A program made the translations under genes and the position numbers. Of a DNA stretch of 64,000 nucleotides, positions 1-9,321 are shown piece after piece. The DNA comes from Arthrobacter sp. zg-Y769 (GTDB lineage: Bacteria; Actinomycetota; Actinomycetes; Actinomycetales; Micrococcaceae): the NCBI RefSeq assembly GCF_020907405.1, contig NZ_JAJJOE010000003.1, positions 124,001 to 188,000 of the forward strand, given 5' to 3'. The notes under the pieces were generated by a model that saw only the letters and a program-made list of their open reading frames with translations, had not been told where the DNA came from and made no database searches. Position 1 is the stretch's first letter. Every line of letters starts with the position of its first letter.

Positions 1-945
1 TGTGTAGATTTCGATCCGGTAATGGAAGCCGAAGAGCTCCTCGAGCCTCCGCCGCTCGAAGATCAGCGAATCGAACGGACTCAGCAGCGCCTGACCGGAT
101 ACGGACTTGGGAATCACTGCTTCCGCGTGCAGATACGCCGGCTGCCGCCAGCCGGCCACTTCCACCGGCTCGAGGATGCCCTTGCCTGCCAGGACCTCGG
201 CGGCGATTGAAGTCTCGCGCTGCTGTAGAAGGAAATAATCGGCAAGTCCCCGAACCGTCGCGATGCCGTGGGCCCGTGCTGCAATCTCGGTCAGGCGCAG
301 CACTGCCTGCTCGGGATCGGATGGTTCCAGCGCCGCTGCGCCCGCGGGATGGACTGCCGGAGTGGGGGCGTACAGCCGCTCGAACTGCGGCGTCCGCCCG
401 GCGGAGCCGATCAGGCCGGCGGCAAAAAGGTCCTCCAGGACGCGCTTGGCGGCATTCCAGTTCCAGCCCCAGTCCGAGGTCGTCCGTACCGTGCTGTGCC
501 CCAGGAGCTCCATTACCTGGCGGGAGGTCAGGGCCTTGCCTGCAGTCTCCAGAAGTTCGAGGATCCGTTGCCGGAGGTCCTCGGCAACAGCCGGCGGCAG
601 GGAGTGGGCGGTCATCCAGGTACGCCGTTGGACGGCGCGCAGATCCGCAAAGAGTTCGGGCCGGACGAAGCTTGCCTCGTGCGCCCAGTATTCGACCATG
701 CGACGCGGCCGCCGGGTGGCAAGCCGGTCCAGGAGTTTCCGGTCGTAGGGCCCCAGCCGGGAAAACAGCGGAAGGTAATGGCTGCGGGCAAGCACGTTCA
801 CGGAGTCGATCTGCAGCAGGCCAAGCCGCTCAAAGGTACGGCCCACCTGCCTTGCGCCAACAAGGCCGGTGGGCCGTACCCGGGCCAGTCCCTGCGCCGC
901 CAGCGCCGTCCGGCGTGCCTGGCGGAGCGAGAGCTGAGTTTTCAT
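1..945 (-). CDS. YcaQ-type winged-helix DNA glycosylase family protein (C-terminus beyond window)
   Basis: Reading from an ATG at 945, the minus strand is open to the window edge, giving about 315 residues without a stop; the C-terminal end lies outside. The start MKTQLSLRQARR, the segment LLQIDSVNVLARSHYLPLFSRLG and the YWAHEASF motif are typical of the winged-helix family (HTH_42) that includes E. coli YcaQ, a glycosylase that unhooks interstrand crosslinks. It lies 81 bp downstream of the hibernation factor gene on the same strand and may be read through from it. The family is broad in actinobacteria and the crosslink-repair role is taken from the E. coli and Streptomyces members, so the family call is firmer than the substrate. 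Confidence 0.8.
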   Translation of the reverse strand, partial: MKTQLSLRQARRTALAAQGLARVRPTGLVGARQVGRTFERLGLLQIDSVNVLARSHYLPLFSRLGPYDRKLLDRLATRRPRRMVEYWAHEASFVRPELFADLRAVQRRTWMTAHSLPPAVAEDLRQRILELLETAGKALTSRQVMELLGHSTVRTTSDWGWNWNAAKRVLEDLFAAGLIGSAGRTPQFERLYAPTPAVHPAGAAALEPSDPEQAVLRLTEIAARAHGIATVRGLADYFLLQQRETSIAAEVLAGKGILEPVEVAGWRQPAYLHAEAVIPKSVSGQALLSPFDSLIFERRRLEELFGFHYRIEIYT

Positions 946-1026
946 CCCCTTATCCTAGGGGAGCCGTCGGAGTCCAGCGGAACCGTCGGAATCCCACGGC
1001 CCCGGCGGATTTCGCGGGGGCTGCGG

Positions 1027-1758
1027 TCAGGCGGTTGCGCGACCATCCGTCGGGATTTCCGCCGCACGGTAGCCGCGGATTTCCTCCCGCGGTTCTTCCG
1101 TGCCTTCTGCGCACTTGGAGTCCAGGGTAATGACGCCGTAGGTCCAGCCGCGGCGGCGGTAAACCACCGACGGCGCGCCGGTGGCGGAATCCACAAAGAG
1201 GTAGAAGTCGTGGCCGACCAGCTCCATATTGTCCACGGCGTCGTCAAGGCTCATGGGGGCACCCGGGAAAACCTTGCGCCGGATCAATACGGGGCACTCA
1301 CCGGCGGCTTCCTCCGCTTCCGCTTCCGCATCCGCGGCGTCGCTGGCACGTTCCTCAGCGGCTGCGGCCACCTGGGCATACAGCGGCTCGGAAGTACTCA
1401 CGGGACCAAGATCAGCAGTGGCAACCCGGACGGGTACCGGGGCGTGGCGCCCGTGGTGCACCTTGCGCCTGTCGCTTGCCCGGCGCAGCCGTTCCAGCAG
1501 CTTTCCGTACGCGAGGTCGAACGCCGCGAACTTGTCTCCGGACGTTGCCTCGGCACGGACTACAGGCCCGCGTCCGGTGACCGTGATTTCCACGGTGAGG
1601 GCGCTGTCTGCGTCCCGGACGTTACCCTGCTTCGTGACCCTGGCCTCCACCCGCTGGACCTTGTCGCCGAGCGCCTCCACTTTGCCGATTTTCTCTTCGG
1701 CGTACTCGCGGAACCGGTCTGATACTGCAACGTTACGTCCGCTGATCATGAATTCCAT
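1027..1758 (-). CDS. hpf: Long-form ribosome hibernation promoting factor
   Basis: This 243-residue protein is a long-type HPF/RaiA, which dimerises 70S ribosomes into inactive 100S particles in stationary phase or stress. The N-terminal S30AE fold begins MEFMISGRNVAVSDRFREYAEEK, with the basic stretch ASDRRKVHHGRH near residue 115. An acidic Ala/Glu-rich linker follows, and the C-terminal dimerisation domain carries FPGAPMSLDDAVDNMELVGHDFYLF and VVYRRRGWTYGVITL. I chose the ATG at 1758 because GGAGGG sits just upstream; the open frame extends 11 codons further without a better site. It follows comF after 126 bp, as is usual in actinobacteria, where secA often comes next; here the next gene is a YcaQ homologue. 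Confidence 0.93.
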   Translation of the reverse strand: MEFMISGRNVAVSDRFREYAEEKIGKVEALGDKVQRVEARVTKQGNVRDADSALTVEITVTGRGPVVRAEATSGDKFAAFDLAYGKLLERLRRASDRRKVHHGRHAPVPVRVATADLGPVSTSEPLYAQVAAAAEERASDAADAEAEAEEAAGECPVLIRRKVFPGAPMSLDDAVDNMELVGHDFYLFVDSATGAPSVVYRRRGWTYGVITLDSKCAEGTEEPREEIRGYRAAEIPTDGRATA

Positions 1759-1884
1759 GGTGCCCTCCAATAGATTTCGGTGACACAACAACGGCCGCTG
1801 TCAGTTTCCTTCGCGACCGTTGCCGCAGGATAACCCCGCTACTTGAAGCTATCCATACTCAACACGTTAGAACACCGCCGAGCT

Positions 1885-2856
1885 TTATTCACGTCTCGGG
1901 ATTCCGTTTCCAGGAACGATGGAACGCGCCCCCGGAACAGCACGGTAAGTGAGAGTTGTGTTACGTCCCGGGGCTGGTGTGGCTGCAATAACGGCTGCCC
2001 CGGCTACCCGTGCCCCCGCCACGCGCAGTGCCCGCGCCGTTTCCGCAATGGTGGCTCCCGTGGTCAGTACGTCGTCGATCACCAGGCAGTCAACCCCTGA
2101 AAGTCTTCCGGGCGGTCCGGCGTCCATGGTGTTCCGTACGTTGCGTCGCCGTGCGGTTCCCCCGAGCCCCTTTTGCGGGCCGGATCTGCCGCCGGGCCGG
2201 ACGCCGCCGCCCGGCCCGGTTGCCCTGCCGTGCCCGGCCGACACCGACACAAGGGAAGCCACGGCGCAGCCGGGCGGAAGCAGCTGCCGACGCCGGAGCC
2301 GCTTCAGCAGCAGCGCCAGCGGAACGTAGCCGCGTTTCCGCACGGAGGCGCCGGTGCCGGGCACCGGAACGAGGACAAGAGGACCACTCCATTTCCTTCC
2401 GCGTGCATCCGTCACCGCTGACTGCAGGACGCCTGCCAGCACCGGGACCAGGAACCCGGCCAGGTCGGTATGCCCTCCGTTCTTGAAGGCCAGCAGGATC
2501 CGGGCCAGTCCGCCCGTATAGGTTCCTGCGGCCAGGACCGGCAGCGGGGTAAAAAGATCAGCCTCCCGGCCCGGAGACAGCGTTCCCGGGATTGATCCCG
2601 GCGTCGGCGCCGGTGCTGCCGGTTCTGCCGGTTCTGCCGCCGGAAGCGCGCCGGCACCCTCCTGCGCAGAGTACGGATGCAGCGTTCCGTGCCGGATCCC
2701 TGCCGCGCACACGCTGCACAGCGAACGGTCTGGAGCCCCGCATGCCACGCACGAAACGGGAGCCAGCACGGCTGCCAGACCGGACACTGCTGCGGCGATC
2801 CCCTGTCCCGTGCGGGAGTAAAGCAACCGGTCCAGGCGGCCGTTCGGCATATCCAT
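1885..2856 (-). CDS. ComF family phosphoribosyltransferase-like protein
   Basis: A 323-residue ComF/GntX-type protein. The N-terminal half has a zinc-ribbon-like set of cysteines (CVACG and CSVC, residues about 36-50). The C-terminal half is a type I phosphoribosyltransferase fold, with the PRPP-binding loop VDCLVIDDVLTTGATIAETA near residue 255 and a PVPGTG segment about residue 165. ComF homologues are linked to DNA uptake in naturally competent bacteria; in actinobacteria the role is not established. Its place between lpqB and hpf matches the usual mtrAB-lpqB-comF-hpf order. The middle is unusually Gly/Arg-rich (about 210-240), probably a lineage-specific loop. A second in-frame ATG two codons downstream (at 2850) is equally possible as the start. 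Confidence 0.85.
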   Translation of the reverse strand: MDMPNGRLDRLLYSRTGQGIAAAVSGLAAVLAPVSCVACGAPDRSLCSVCAAGIRHGTLHPYSAQEGAGALPAAEPAEPAAPAPTPGSIPGTLSPGREADLFTPLPVLAAGTYTGGLARILLAFKNGGHTDLAGFLVPVLAGVLQSAVTDARGRKWSGPLVLVPVPGTGASVRKRGYVPLALLLKRLRRRQLLPPGCAVASLVSVSAGHGRATGPGGGVRPGGRSGPQKGLGGTARRRNVRNTMDAGPPGRLSGVDCLVIDDVLTTGATIAETARALRVAGARVAGAAVIAATPAPGRNTTLTYRAVPGARSIVPGNGIPRRE

Positions 2857-2968
2857 CAGTTCATACTGCCTGTGCCCGGACCGCCCTCCGGCGGCGCAGG
2901 GTGCTGTGGGGACAACCGGCCGACGGGCGGCGCGGTTTCTGCTGCTGTGGAGGAAGGCTGCCTCTCCG

Positions 2969-4699
2969 TCAGCCCGGGAAGGCCGGGTCCCGTGTTCCTT
3001 CGGTTCGCAGCGACCAGCTGCTCCCTACCTTGTTGAAGATGCCCTCACCGGTCTGGATGAAGATGTCCTCGACACCGTTTCCAGCGCTCAGGCCCACGAT
3101 CCCCGCCTTCGGGGAAAGCATCTGGGGGGCACGTCCGGTGCCGAGAATAACCGGCGCCGCTTCCTCCGCTCCGGTCTGCACGGCAACCACTGTATCCTCC
3201 GAAGCCCATTTGACCCGGTTCACGGCCCCGGCATCCGAGGGGACCTGAAGGACCATCGGAACCGTGAGGGATACGGGAACGCCTTCGGGAGAGCGGACGA
3301 CGCCGGCAATCATCACTTCGCTGCGCCCCCCGCGGTGCGCGGCAACCAGTGCCCGGGTACCGTCGCGGGAAATCCGCAATTCAGTCACCGTCAGGCCCTC
3401 CAGCCACGGGGCGGAGAGGACAGCTGCGGAACTGCGGTCTCCCCCCGGCTGTATCGCCAATACGCGGGAACCGGTGCCCGAGGGCTGGGCAGTCCAGATC
3501 CACCGGCGGGGATCCACACTGGGTGCCGTGAACCTGCCGCCCTCGGCCGCCACCCGAACGTCCTGTCCGGTACCCGTAACGAGCAAGGTGTCTTCCTGGC
3601 TGTTCAGGAACGCGATGATCGATCCGTCCCGAAACATGGCCGGATACCGGGGTCCGTATTCCGCCACCGAGGGGACATCCCCGATCGGCTCGGGACCGTC
3701 CGCGTAATAGGCCAGTTCATCCTGGTACACCACGATCTGGGTGGCGCCGGCAGACGGATCCTCCTCGGCTGACTGCATGTCGCCGCTGCCCTTGCCGAGA
3801 TCCACTTCCCGTTGCTCCACCGTCATGCTCACGGACGTGATGTTGTTGAGGCGAAGGTTCTGCCTCAGCTGCTTCACCATCTGCTGGCGGTTCTGATCGC
3901 TTGAGTCCCGCAGCGAGTCGGCTGCGAAATCCACGACCGCCTCCCCCGAGGCCACCGGCACTGCATCCCGGGCCAGCGTGGTGCCGGCCGGGAAGGCACT
4001 CACGACGGCGCCCTGGAGATACGGCGCGGGACCGACGAGGAGTTCCTTGACGATGTTGGCCGCGATGCCGGCGCGCTGGATGAACCACCGGGTATCCGGT
4101 ACCCAGTACTGGTAGTCGCTCGAATAGAAGTAGAGGTTGTGGGCTATGAACAGCGCAGGGAAATTCGCCAGCGACACGATGATGCCGTCGGGGACGGCAC
4201 TGAGCCTCCACTGTCCATCCACCTGTTCAAGCCGAACAGGGAAAGCTTCGGTGCTGCCTTCGGGCGCGTCGGTACGGATGCCCTGGGCATTCACGCTGCC
4301 CTGCACCTCCAGCTGAATCTGGAACGCGTTCGGTTCCGGCAGGGCCACGATGCGTGACGAGCGGTAAATCGTCGCCCGTTCGGTAGGCGACCAGGTGTTG
4401 GCCACGTCCGGGGCCAGGAACTGCCGGGCAACACTGTAGTCGTCCACGGCGCCCTTGCCTGCGTCTATAAAGCCCTGGACGATGTCCTCGGGCGAGGCGT
4501 CCTCGACCGGGCCATCGGGGGAGAAAACGGCGTCCTCTCCCGTTTCCCCGTTGTGCTCAGCCGACGCGGTGCCTACCGGGCCGACAGTGGGTATTGACGA
4601 GCAGCCGGCCAGGACAAGCACGGCGCTGAGCCACAGCACCAGCATCCTGCCGGGCTGCCCCTTCCGTGACCCGGTCAGCATCCTTGTGTTAGTAGGCAT
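2969..4699 (-). CDS. lpqB: LpqB family lipoprotein, MtrAB accessory
   Basis: A 576-residue secreted lipoprotein. The N-terminus has a basic segment, a hydrophobic stretch (MLVLWLSAVLV) and the lipobox LAGC, so the mature protein should be lipid-anchored at Cys33. A GerMN-type domain follows (about 190-310, with GPAPYLQGAVVSAFP), then a C-terminal beta-propeller-like region (about 335-570). LpqB family proteins are reported to bind the MtrB sensor and tune MtrA phosphorylation and cell-envelope and division control in mycobacteria. The start codon lies inside the 3' end of mtrB (11 bp overlap), which indicates translational coupling in an mtrA-mtrB-lpqB operon. A second in-frame Met six codons later could also start the signal peptide. 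Confidence 0.93.
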   Translation of the reverse strand: MPTNTRMLTGSRKGQPGRMLVLWLSAVLVLAGCSSIPTVGPVGTASAEHNGETGEDAVFSPDGPVEDASPEDIVQGFIDAGKGAVDDYSVARQFLAPDVANTWSPTERATIYRSSRIVALPEPNAFQIQLEVQGSVNAQGIRTDAPEGSTEAFPVRLEQVDGQWRLSAVPDGIIVSLANFPALFIAHNLYFYSSDYQYWVPDTRWFIQRAGIAANIVKELLVGPAPYLQGAVVSAFPAGTTLARDAVPVASGEAVVDFAADSLRDSSDQNRQQMVKQLRQNLRLNNITSVSMTVEQREVDLGKGSGDMQSAEEDPSAGATQIVVYQDELAYYADGPEPIGDVPSVAEYGPRYPAMFRDGSIIAFLNSQEDTLLVTGTGQDVRVAAEGGRFTAPSVDPRRWIWTAQPSGTGSRVLAIQPGGDRSSAAVLSAPWLEGLTVTELRISRDGTRALVAAHRGGRSEVMIAGVVRSPEGVPVSLTVPMVLQVPSDAGAVNRVKWASEDTVVAVQTGAEEAAPVILGTGRAPQMLSPKAGIVGLSAGNGVEDIFIQTGEGIFNKVGSSWSLRTEGTRDPAFPG

Positions 4700-6434
4700 T
4701 GGGTTCCTCTTCCCCGGCCGGAGCCGCAGCGGTTAGCGCGCGGGGACCGGCCGGCACCTCGCGGGGGGACAACGGCACCGGCGATGCCTCAAAGTCCACA
4801 CCATGGCGGCGGGGTAGTGTCAGCCGGAAGCATGATCCGTTTCCCGGTTCGCCCCAGGCCTCCAGCCAGCCGTTGTGAAGACGTGTGTCCTCCGTGGCGA
4901 TGGACAAGCCCAGCCCGCTGCCGCCCGTGGTTCGTGCACGTGCCGGATCCGCACGCCAGAAACGGTCAAAGACATGGTCGGCGTCTTCTTCGGTCATCCC
5001 GATGCCGTGGTCGCGGACAGCTATCCCCACGGCGTCAGCGGAAGCAGCTATGGCGATTTCGACGGGTTCCCCTTCACCATGCTCCAATGCGTTTACCAGC
5101 AGGTTACGCAGGATGCGTTCAATCCGGCGCGGATCGGCGTCGACCACGCAGCTCGACTCCTTGGACACCACAACAACCTCGGAACCGCAGTTGTTCGCCA
5201 GCGGCTCGGTGGCGTCGATGACGTCACGGACAATATGGAAGACATCGGTGGGCTCCACATCGAGCACCGCGGCCCCGGCGTCGAACCGGGAAATCTCCAG
5301 CAGATCCGCCAGCAGCGCCTGGAATCGTTCCACCTGGTGGTAGAGCAGTTCAGTGGAACGCCGGTACATGGGGTCGAAGCTGTCCCGCGCGTCGTACAGC
5401 ACCTCGGCCGCCATACGCACGGTGGTGAGCGGCGTTCGCAGTTCATGGGAGACATCGGAGACGAAGACCTGCTGCATGCTCGAGAGCGTCGCCAGCTGCG
5501 TGATCTGGTCCTGGAGGGTGCCGGCCATGTGGTTGAACGACGCCGCCAGGCGGGCAACCTCGTCTTCCCCCTTGACCTCCATACGCTCCTGCAGTTCGCC
5601 TGCGGCCAGTTTCTCCGAGACCGCTGCCGCATCGCTGACTGCGCCCAGTCCCGCCTTGGTGACGATCCACGCGATCGTGCCGCTGATGGCAAGCAGCAGG
5701 AATCCCGCAATCCAGAGGATGCGGTGGATATCGTCCAGGGTTTCCTGCATGGAATGCAGGTCGTAGATCAGGTAAAGGGCATATTCGGAGCTGTCCGGAG
5801 GCAGCGTGACCTTGGTGCCGAAAGCAATGCCGGGTTCCCCGTTGGCAAGCTCCAGCGGAGACCAGAACACGTAGTCCGTCGCCGCTGCGGTGGCATCACT
5901 GGCAACGACGGCGTCGCTGAGTGCCACCGGGATTCCGCTGGCAGTAATGGTGCCGCTGTTTACGGACGTGATGTACAGGGGGTCCTTCGTGGGCAACGGC
6001 GTGAGCAGGTAGGTGCGCGGCGTGTCCGCGCCCTCGCCCTGCAGCAGCGCCAGCGTGTCCATAACGAGCCGGTCGGTGCTTTCCCGGTCGCTGGCGGCAG
6101 TGTCCCTGAAGTTTTCCTTCACATTGGTCAGGCCCGACGTCGCTTCGGTCCGGAACTGGGACAGCCGCTCTTCATAGAGGGAACCGGCAATCTGGTGTGA
6201 GAGGAAAGCGCCGATCCCCGCCCCGGCCAGGGCCACCAGCAGGAGCGTGGAAACGATCGTCTTGAACTGCAGGGACCTGCGCCACTGGCGGGCTATCCGG
6301 TGAAAGGTGGCCCGACGGAAGGAATCACGCAGCCGCACCAGGCGCTGCAGCGTCATGTCGAGTTTCGGGGATTTCCTGACCGCCCCGGCCAGGAAATCCG
6401 GCAACTTAGCTCTGGCCCGCTTTATATCCGACAC
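4689..6434 (-). CDS. mtrB: MtrB sensor histidine kinase
   Basis: This 581-residue membrane kinase pairs with MtrA. After a basic N-terminus come a transmembrane helix near residue 60-80, an extracytoplasmic sensor region of about 160 residues and a second helix (RILWIAGFLLLAISGTIAWIV). A HAMP segment, the H-box SDVSHELRTPLTTV (phosphorylatable His near 330), an N-box (LRNLLVNALEHG) and the G2 box GGSGLGLSIA follow. The start is a GTG at 6434, inside the end of mtrA (29 bp overlap). The MtrAB system controls cell-wall hydrolases, osmotic response and division in actinobacteria. Domain order and length match the family; nothing is missing. Confidence 0.95.
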   Translation of the reverse strand: MSDIKRARAKLPDFLAGAVRKSPKLDMTLQRLVRLRDSFRRATFHRIARQWRRSLQFKTIVSTLLLVALAGAGIGAFLSHQIAGSLYEERLSQFRTEATSGLTNVKENFRDTAASDRESTDRLVMDTLALLQGEGADTPRTYLLTPLPTKDPLYITSVNSGTITASGIPVALSDAVVASDATAAATDYVFWSPLELANGEPGIAFGTKVTLPPDSSEYALYLIYDLHSMQETLDDIHRILWIAGFLLLAISGTIAWIVTKAGLGAVSDAAAVSEKLAAGELQERMEVKGEDEVARLAASFNHMAGTLQDQITQLATLSSMQQVFVSDVSHELRTPLTTVRMAAEVLYDARDSFDPMYRRSTELLYHQVERFQALLADLLEISRFDAGAAVLDVEPTDVFHIVRDVIDATEPLANNCGSEVVVVSKESSCVVDADPRRIERILRNLLVNALEHGEGEPVEIAIAASADAVGIAVRDHGIGMTEEDADHVFDRFWRADPARARTTGGSGLGLSIATEDTRLHNGWLEAWGEPGNGSCFRLTLPRRHGVDFEASPVPLSPREVPAGPRALTAAAPAGEEEPNAY

Positions 6435-7083
6435 CGCGCACCGTCAGTACAATCTCGGGTGCTTCGGGGTCGCGTTCAATCTTGGAGCGGAGCCTCTGCA
6501 CATGCACATTCACCAGCCTCGTGTCGGCGGCGTGGCGGTATCCCCAGACCTGTTCAAGCAGCATCTCGCGGGTGAAAACCTGCCAGGGCTTGCGCGCCAG
6601 GGCTACGAGCAGGTCGAATTCCAGCGGCGTCAGCGAAATACTGTCGCTGCCACGGGCCACGGAGTGGCCTGCAACGTCGATCGAGACTTCGCCGATCCGC
6701 AGGGTTTCCGGAGACTTCTGGTCACCCGGGCGCAGCCGGGCACGGACCCGCGCCACCAGCTCCGCCGGCTTAAAGGGCTTGGGTACGTAGTCGTCGGCAC
6801 CGGACTCCAGTCCGCGGACGACGTCGGACGTGTCGGATTTGGCGGTGAGCATCACGATGGGGGTGTCGGACTCGCTGCGGATCTGCCGGCATACTTCGAT
6901 GCCGTCGATGCCCGGGAGCATAAGGTCAAGCAGGACCAAGTCCGGCTTGCTGTTGCGGAACACTTCCAGCGCTGAGGAGCCGTCTGCGCAGAACACCGGT
7001 TCAAAACCGTCGTTGCGCAGCACAATCCCGATCATTTCGGCGAGTGCTTCGTCGTCGTCTACGACCAGTATGCGTGCCTTCAT
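6406..7083 (-). CDS. mtrA: MtrA OmpR-family response regulator
   Basis: A 225-residue response regulator. The receiver domain holds the acidic patch VVDDDE, the phosphoacceptor Asp53 in LVLLDLMLPG, and the switch Lys in VMLTAKSD. The DNA-binding domain is OmpR-type winged helix, with LTPLEFDLLVALARKP and VHVQRLRSKIE. I chose the ATG at 7083 (MKARILVVDD), the conserved family start, over the 18-codon upstream extension, which has no homology. It heads the mtrA-mtrB-lpqB operon. The 211 bp upstream separates it from a divergent membrane-protein operon, so both may share a control region. Confidence 0.97.
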   Translation of the reverse strand: MKARILVVDDDEALAEMIGIVLRNDGFEPVFCADGSSALEVFRNSKPDLVLLDLMLPGIDGIEVCRQIRSESDTPIVMLTAKSDTSDVVRGLESGADDYVPKPFKPAELVARVRARLRPGDQKSPETLRIGEVSIDVAGHSVARGSDSISLTPLEFDLLVALARKPWQVFTREMLLEQVWGYRHAADTRLVNVHVQRLRSKIERDPEAPEIVLTVRGVGYKAGQS

Positions 7084-7294
7084 AACTCCCTGTTTTCGCT
7101 GCTTGACCCACGCGCCGGTGCGCGCCCGGAGCAGCATCGGCTGCCGCTCCCCACGGCGTGCTAAAGCCGCCTACGTTAATCCCTATCATCCTAAGGGACA
7201 CAATTACCGCCGCGGCTCGCCGGGTACCGTTTGGACGGAGCGTCACTATAGTCGAGGTAATAAACGCAAGGGCCTGCGGGGAAAACGGGTAAAA
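7084..7294. promoter_or_regulatory. Divergent intergenic region between mtrA and the MoxR-locus operon
   Basis: This 211 bp gap should hold promoters for both directions. On the plus strand TATAGT at 7247-7252 resembles a -10 element about 43 bp before the plus-strand start, but I find no good -35 at the usual distance (TTGGAC at 7231 is only 10 bp away). On the minus strand CTTAGGAT (plus 7187-7194) is the best, weak, -10 candidate for mtrA. No clear MtrA-type direct repeat was recognised. Confidence 0.35.
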
Positions 7295-8608
7295 ATGAGC
7301 GAGCAAGAACACAGCGGGCGGGAGCAAAGCGACCGGGAGCCCAAGACGCAGGACGGCGGCGCGGGAAAGCCCGTGCCCGGGATTCCCGCGCCGGGGATTC
7401 CGCAGCCCGCCGCTAACCCGTGGGGCCAGCAGCCGGCTCCGCCGCCGCCCGGTGTGCCGCAGCCGGCCGTGAACCCATGGGCCCAGCAGCAGGTAAATCC
7501 CTGGGCGCAGCAGCCCGCAGCTTCCGCACCGCAGGTGAACGGCTGGGACCAGCCCAACCCCTACCGCGGCGGCCCCCTCCCCCAGCCCGGCTATGCGCCG
7601 CCGCCCAAGCCGGGCATCATTCCCCTGCGGCCCCTGGGTCTGGGCGAGATCATGGACGGTGCCTTCCAGGCCTGCCGGCGCAATGCATTAGCCGCCTTTG
7701 GCAATGCCTTTGTGATCCAGGCCGTGGTTACCCTGCTGCTTGTCGGGCTCGGGGCTGGCCTGGCCTTCTCCATTGACGGATGGCTGCAGGGCGCTGCCTT
7801 CGAAGGTGAAGTCACGGGACCGGTGGTAGGAACGGTTGCGGGGATGGTTTCAACGCTGGGCGGGGTGTCGCTGGCCGGTGTGCTGCTTGTCCAGGGCCTC
7901 CTGGTCCTGCCCGTGGTGCGCTCTGCCCTGAACCTGAAGACCGGCTTCAGCCAGCTCTGGCGGTTGGCCCGCAGCACCCTCGGTTCGCTTGCCGGCCTGG
8001 CACTGCTGCTGCTGGCCGGCGCCGCCGTCGGAATCACGGTCCTTGCCCTGCTGGTGTATATGATCTTCGATGCTTTCGCTGAAATGGGGCTCCTGGTGCT
8101 GATCCCCGCCCTGTCCGCGGTGTTTACCGCCACAGCCTGGATCTCGGTGAAACTCTCGCTGGCACCTGCCGCACTGGTACTGGAAGGTATCGGTGTCTTC
8201 CCTGCGATCAGGCGGTCCTGGCGCCTCACGGGTCGCAACTGGTGGCGGACGTTCGGGATCCTGGCCCTCACGGGCCTGATCGTAAACATCCTGTCCCAGG
8301 TCCTTTCGGTGCCGCTTACCTTCCTCGTCAGCCTGATCATGGTGGCTGAGAGCACGGTCCTCAACGTATTGAGCGTTGTCCTGTTCTTCGCGCTCACCCT
8401 GCTTTTGACCGCTGTGGCCTGCGCCTTCCAGGGCGCCGTCACTGCACTGCTGTATGTGGACCTCCGGATCCGCCGCGAAGGTTTCGACCTCGCCCTGATG
8501 AAGGAGCAGGAGAGCCCGCAGGCACAGGACCCCGATTTCCTACCCGGCCGGAATGCCGCACCCATGGCACGGACCACGCCGTACGGTCCGCCTGCAGGTA
8601 CGCACTAG
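7295..8608 (+). CDS. Multi-pass membrane protein with GDPD-type membrane domain
   Basis: A 437-residue protein with a Pro/Gln/Ala-rich cytoplasmic N-terminus of about 110 residues containing NPWGQQP-like repeats, followed by roughly six transmembrane helices (from about 135 to 410). The core IIPLRPLGLGEIMDGAFQACRRN matches the membrane domain often named after glycerophosphoryl diester phosphodiesterase membrane-domain proteins; no catalytic phosphodiesterase domain is present. Start ATG at 7295 follows a poor ribosome site; upstream in-frame codons belong to the mtrA antisense region. It leads a run of six closely packed genes ending in DUF4166, which suggests a shared membrane or envelope job, but the substrate is unknown. 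Confidence 0.75.
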   Translation: MSEQEHSGREQSDREPKTQDGGAGKPVPGIPAPGIPQPAANPWGQQPAPPPPGVPQPAVNPWAQQQVNPWAQQPAASAPQVNGWDQPNPYRGGPLPQPGYAPPPKPGIIPLRPLGLGEIMDGAFQACRRNALAAFGNAFVIQAVVTLLLVGLGAGLAFSIDGWLQGAAFEGEVTGPVVGTVAGMVSTLGGVSLAGVLLVQGLLVLPVVRSALNLKTGFSQLWRLARSTLGSLAGLALLLLAGAAVGITVLALLVYMIFDAFAEMGLLVLIPALSAVFTATAWISVKLSLAPAALVLEGIGVFPAIRRSWRLTGRNWWRTFGILALTGLIVNILSQVLSVPLTFLVSLIMVAESTVLNVLSVVLFFALTLLLTAVACAFQGAVTALLYVDLRIRREGFDLALMKEQESPQAQDPDFLPGRNAAPMARTTPYGPPAGTH

Positions 8609-8610
8609 CC

Positions 8611-9321
8611 ATGCTGTCCTCACTGCTGCTGCCGCCCCGCCCTGCAGGGAACCTGTTCGCCGGAGCTGCGCCCATGGATACCCCGATCGAGCCGGACGCA
8701 GACCAGGCACGGGAATGGGCCCGGGACGAGTTGTCGAAGCGGGCGTACGAAGAAGCCAAACCGGGTCTTCTGGACCGGTTCTGGGAGCGGGTGGGGAAAT
8801 GGCTGAACGAGCTGCTCGAGGATGCGGACGGCCTTGGCGCAGGTCCCGGAGTCCTGGTCCTGGTACTGGCCGCCGTCGTGCTGGTGGCAGTTGCCGTCCT
8901 CATCATCCGGCCGCGGCTGAATGCGTCCGTGAAAAAGCGGGCGGAGGTCTTTGGCGACGACCTGGTGGAACGGGCAGCTGACCACCGTGCCCGCGCGGAG
9001 CAGGCCGCAGCCGAATTACGCTGGAACGACGCCGTGGCCGAGCGCTTCCGCGCGATGGTCCGTTCGGCAGAGGAACGGGTCATCTTCGATACCCGGCCGG
9101 CCCGGACTGCAGCCGAAGCCGGTACCGGCCTGGCTGCTGCCTTCCCGGAATACCGCCGGCAGATCATGGAACTCCGGCAGCGGTTCGATGAAGTGCTCTA
9201 CGGCAAGGGGGTCGCTGCGGATACTGATTACCTGCGCGCAGCGGCCCTCGACACAGCTCTGGAATCCGCCGTTCCCTCGGCTTCCGAACCAGACGAACCC
9301 ATGCTGGCGGTGCCGAAATGA
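8611..9321 (+). CDS. DUF4129 domain protein
   Basis: A 236-residue protein starting 2 bp after the preceding gene. Residues 25-60 (TPIEPDADQAREWARDEL, then LLDRFWERVGKWL) and a single central transmembrane helix near residue 88-108 (LVLVLAAVVLVAVAVLII) are followed by a cytoplasmic alpha-helical domain with DHRARAEQAAAELRWNDAVAERFRAMVR. This is the DUF4129 arrangement, common in MoxR-DUF58 clusters and sometimes fused to transglutaminases; no transglutaminase is present here. Its stop overlaps the next start by 4 bp (ATGA), indicating coupling. Biochemical function is unknown. Confidence 0.8.
   Translation: MLSSLLLPPRPAGNLFAGAAPMDTPIEPDADQAREWARDELSKRAYEEAKPGLLDRFWERVGKWLNELLEDADGLGAGPGVLVLVLAAVVLVAVAVLIIRPRLNASVKKRAEVFGDDLVERAADHRARAEQAAAELRWNDAVAERFRAMVRSAEERVIFDTRPARTAAEAGTGLAAAFPEYRRQIMELRQRFDEVLYGKGVAADTDYLRAAALDTALESAVPSASEPDEPMLAVPK

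Noticed and set aside
7231-7252. TTGGAC ... TATAGT as a standard promoter
   Set aside because: The spacer is 10 bp, too short for a housekeeping promoter; kept only as a weak -10 candidate.
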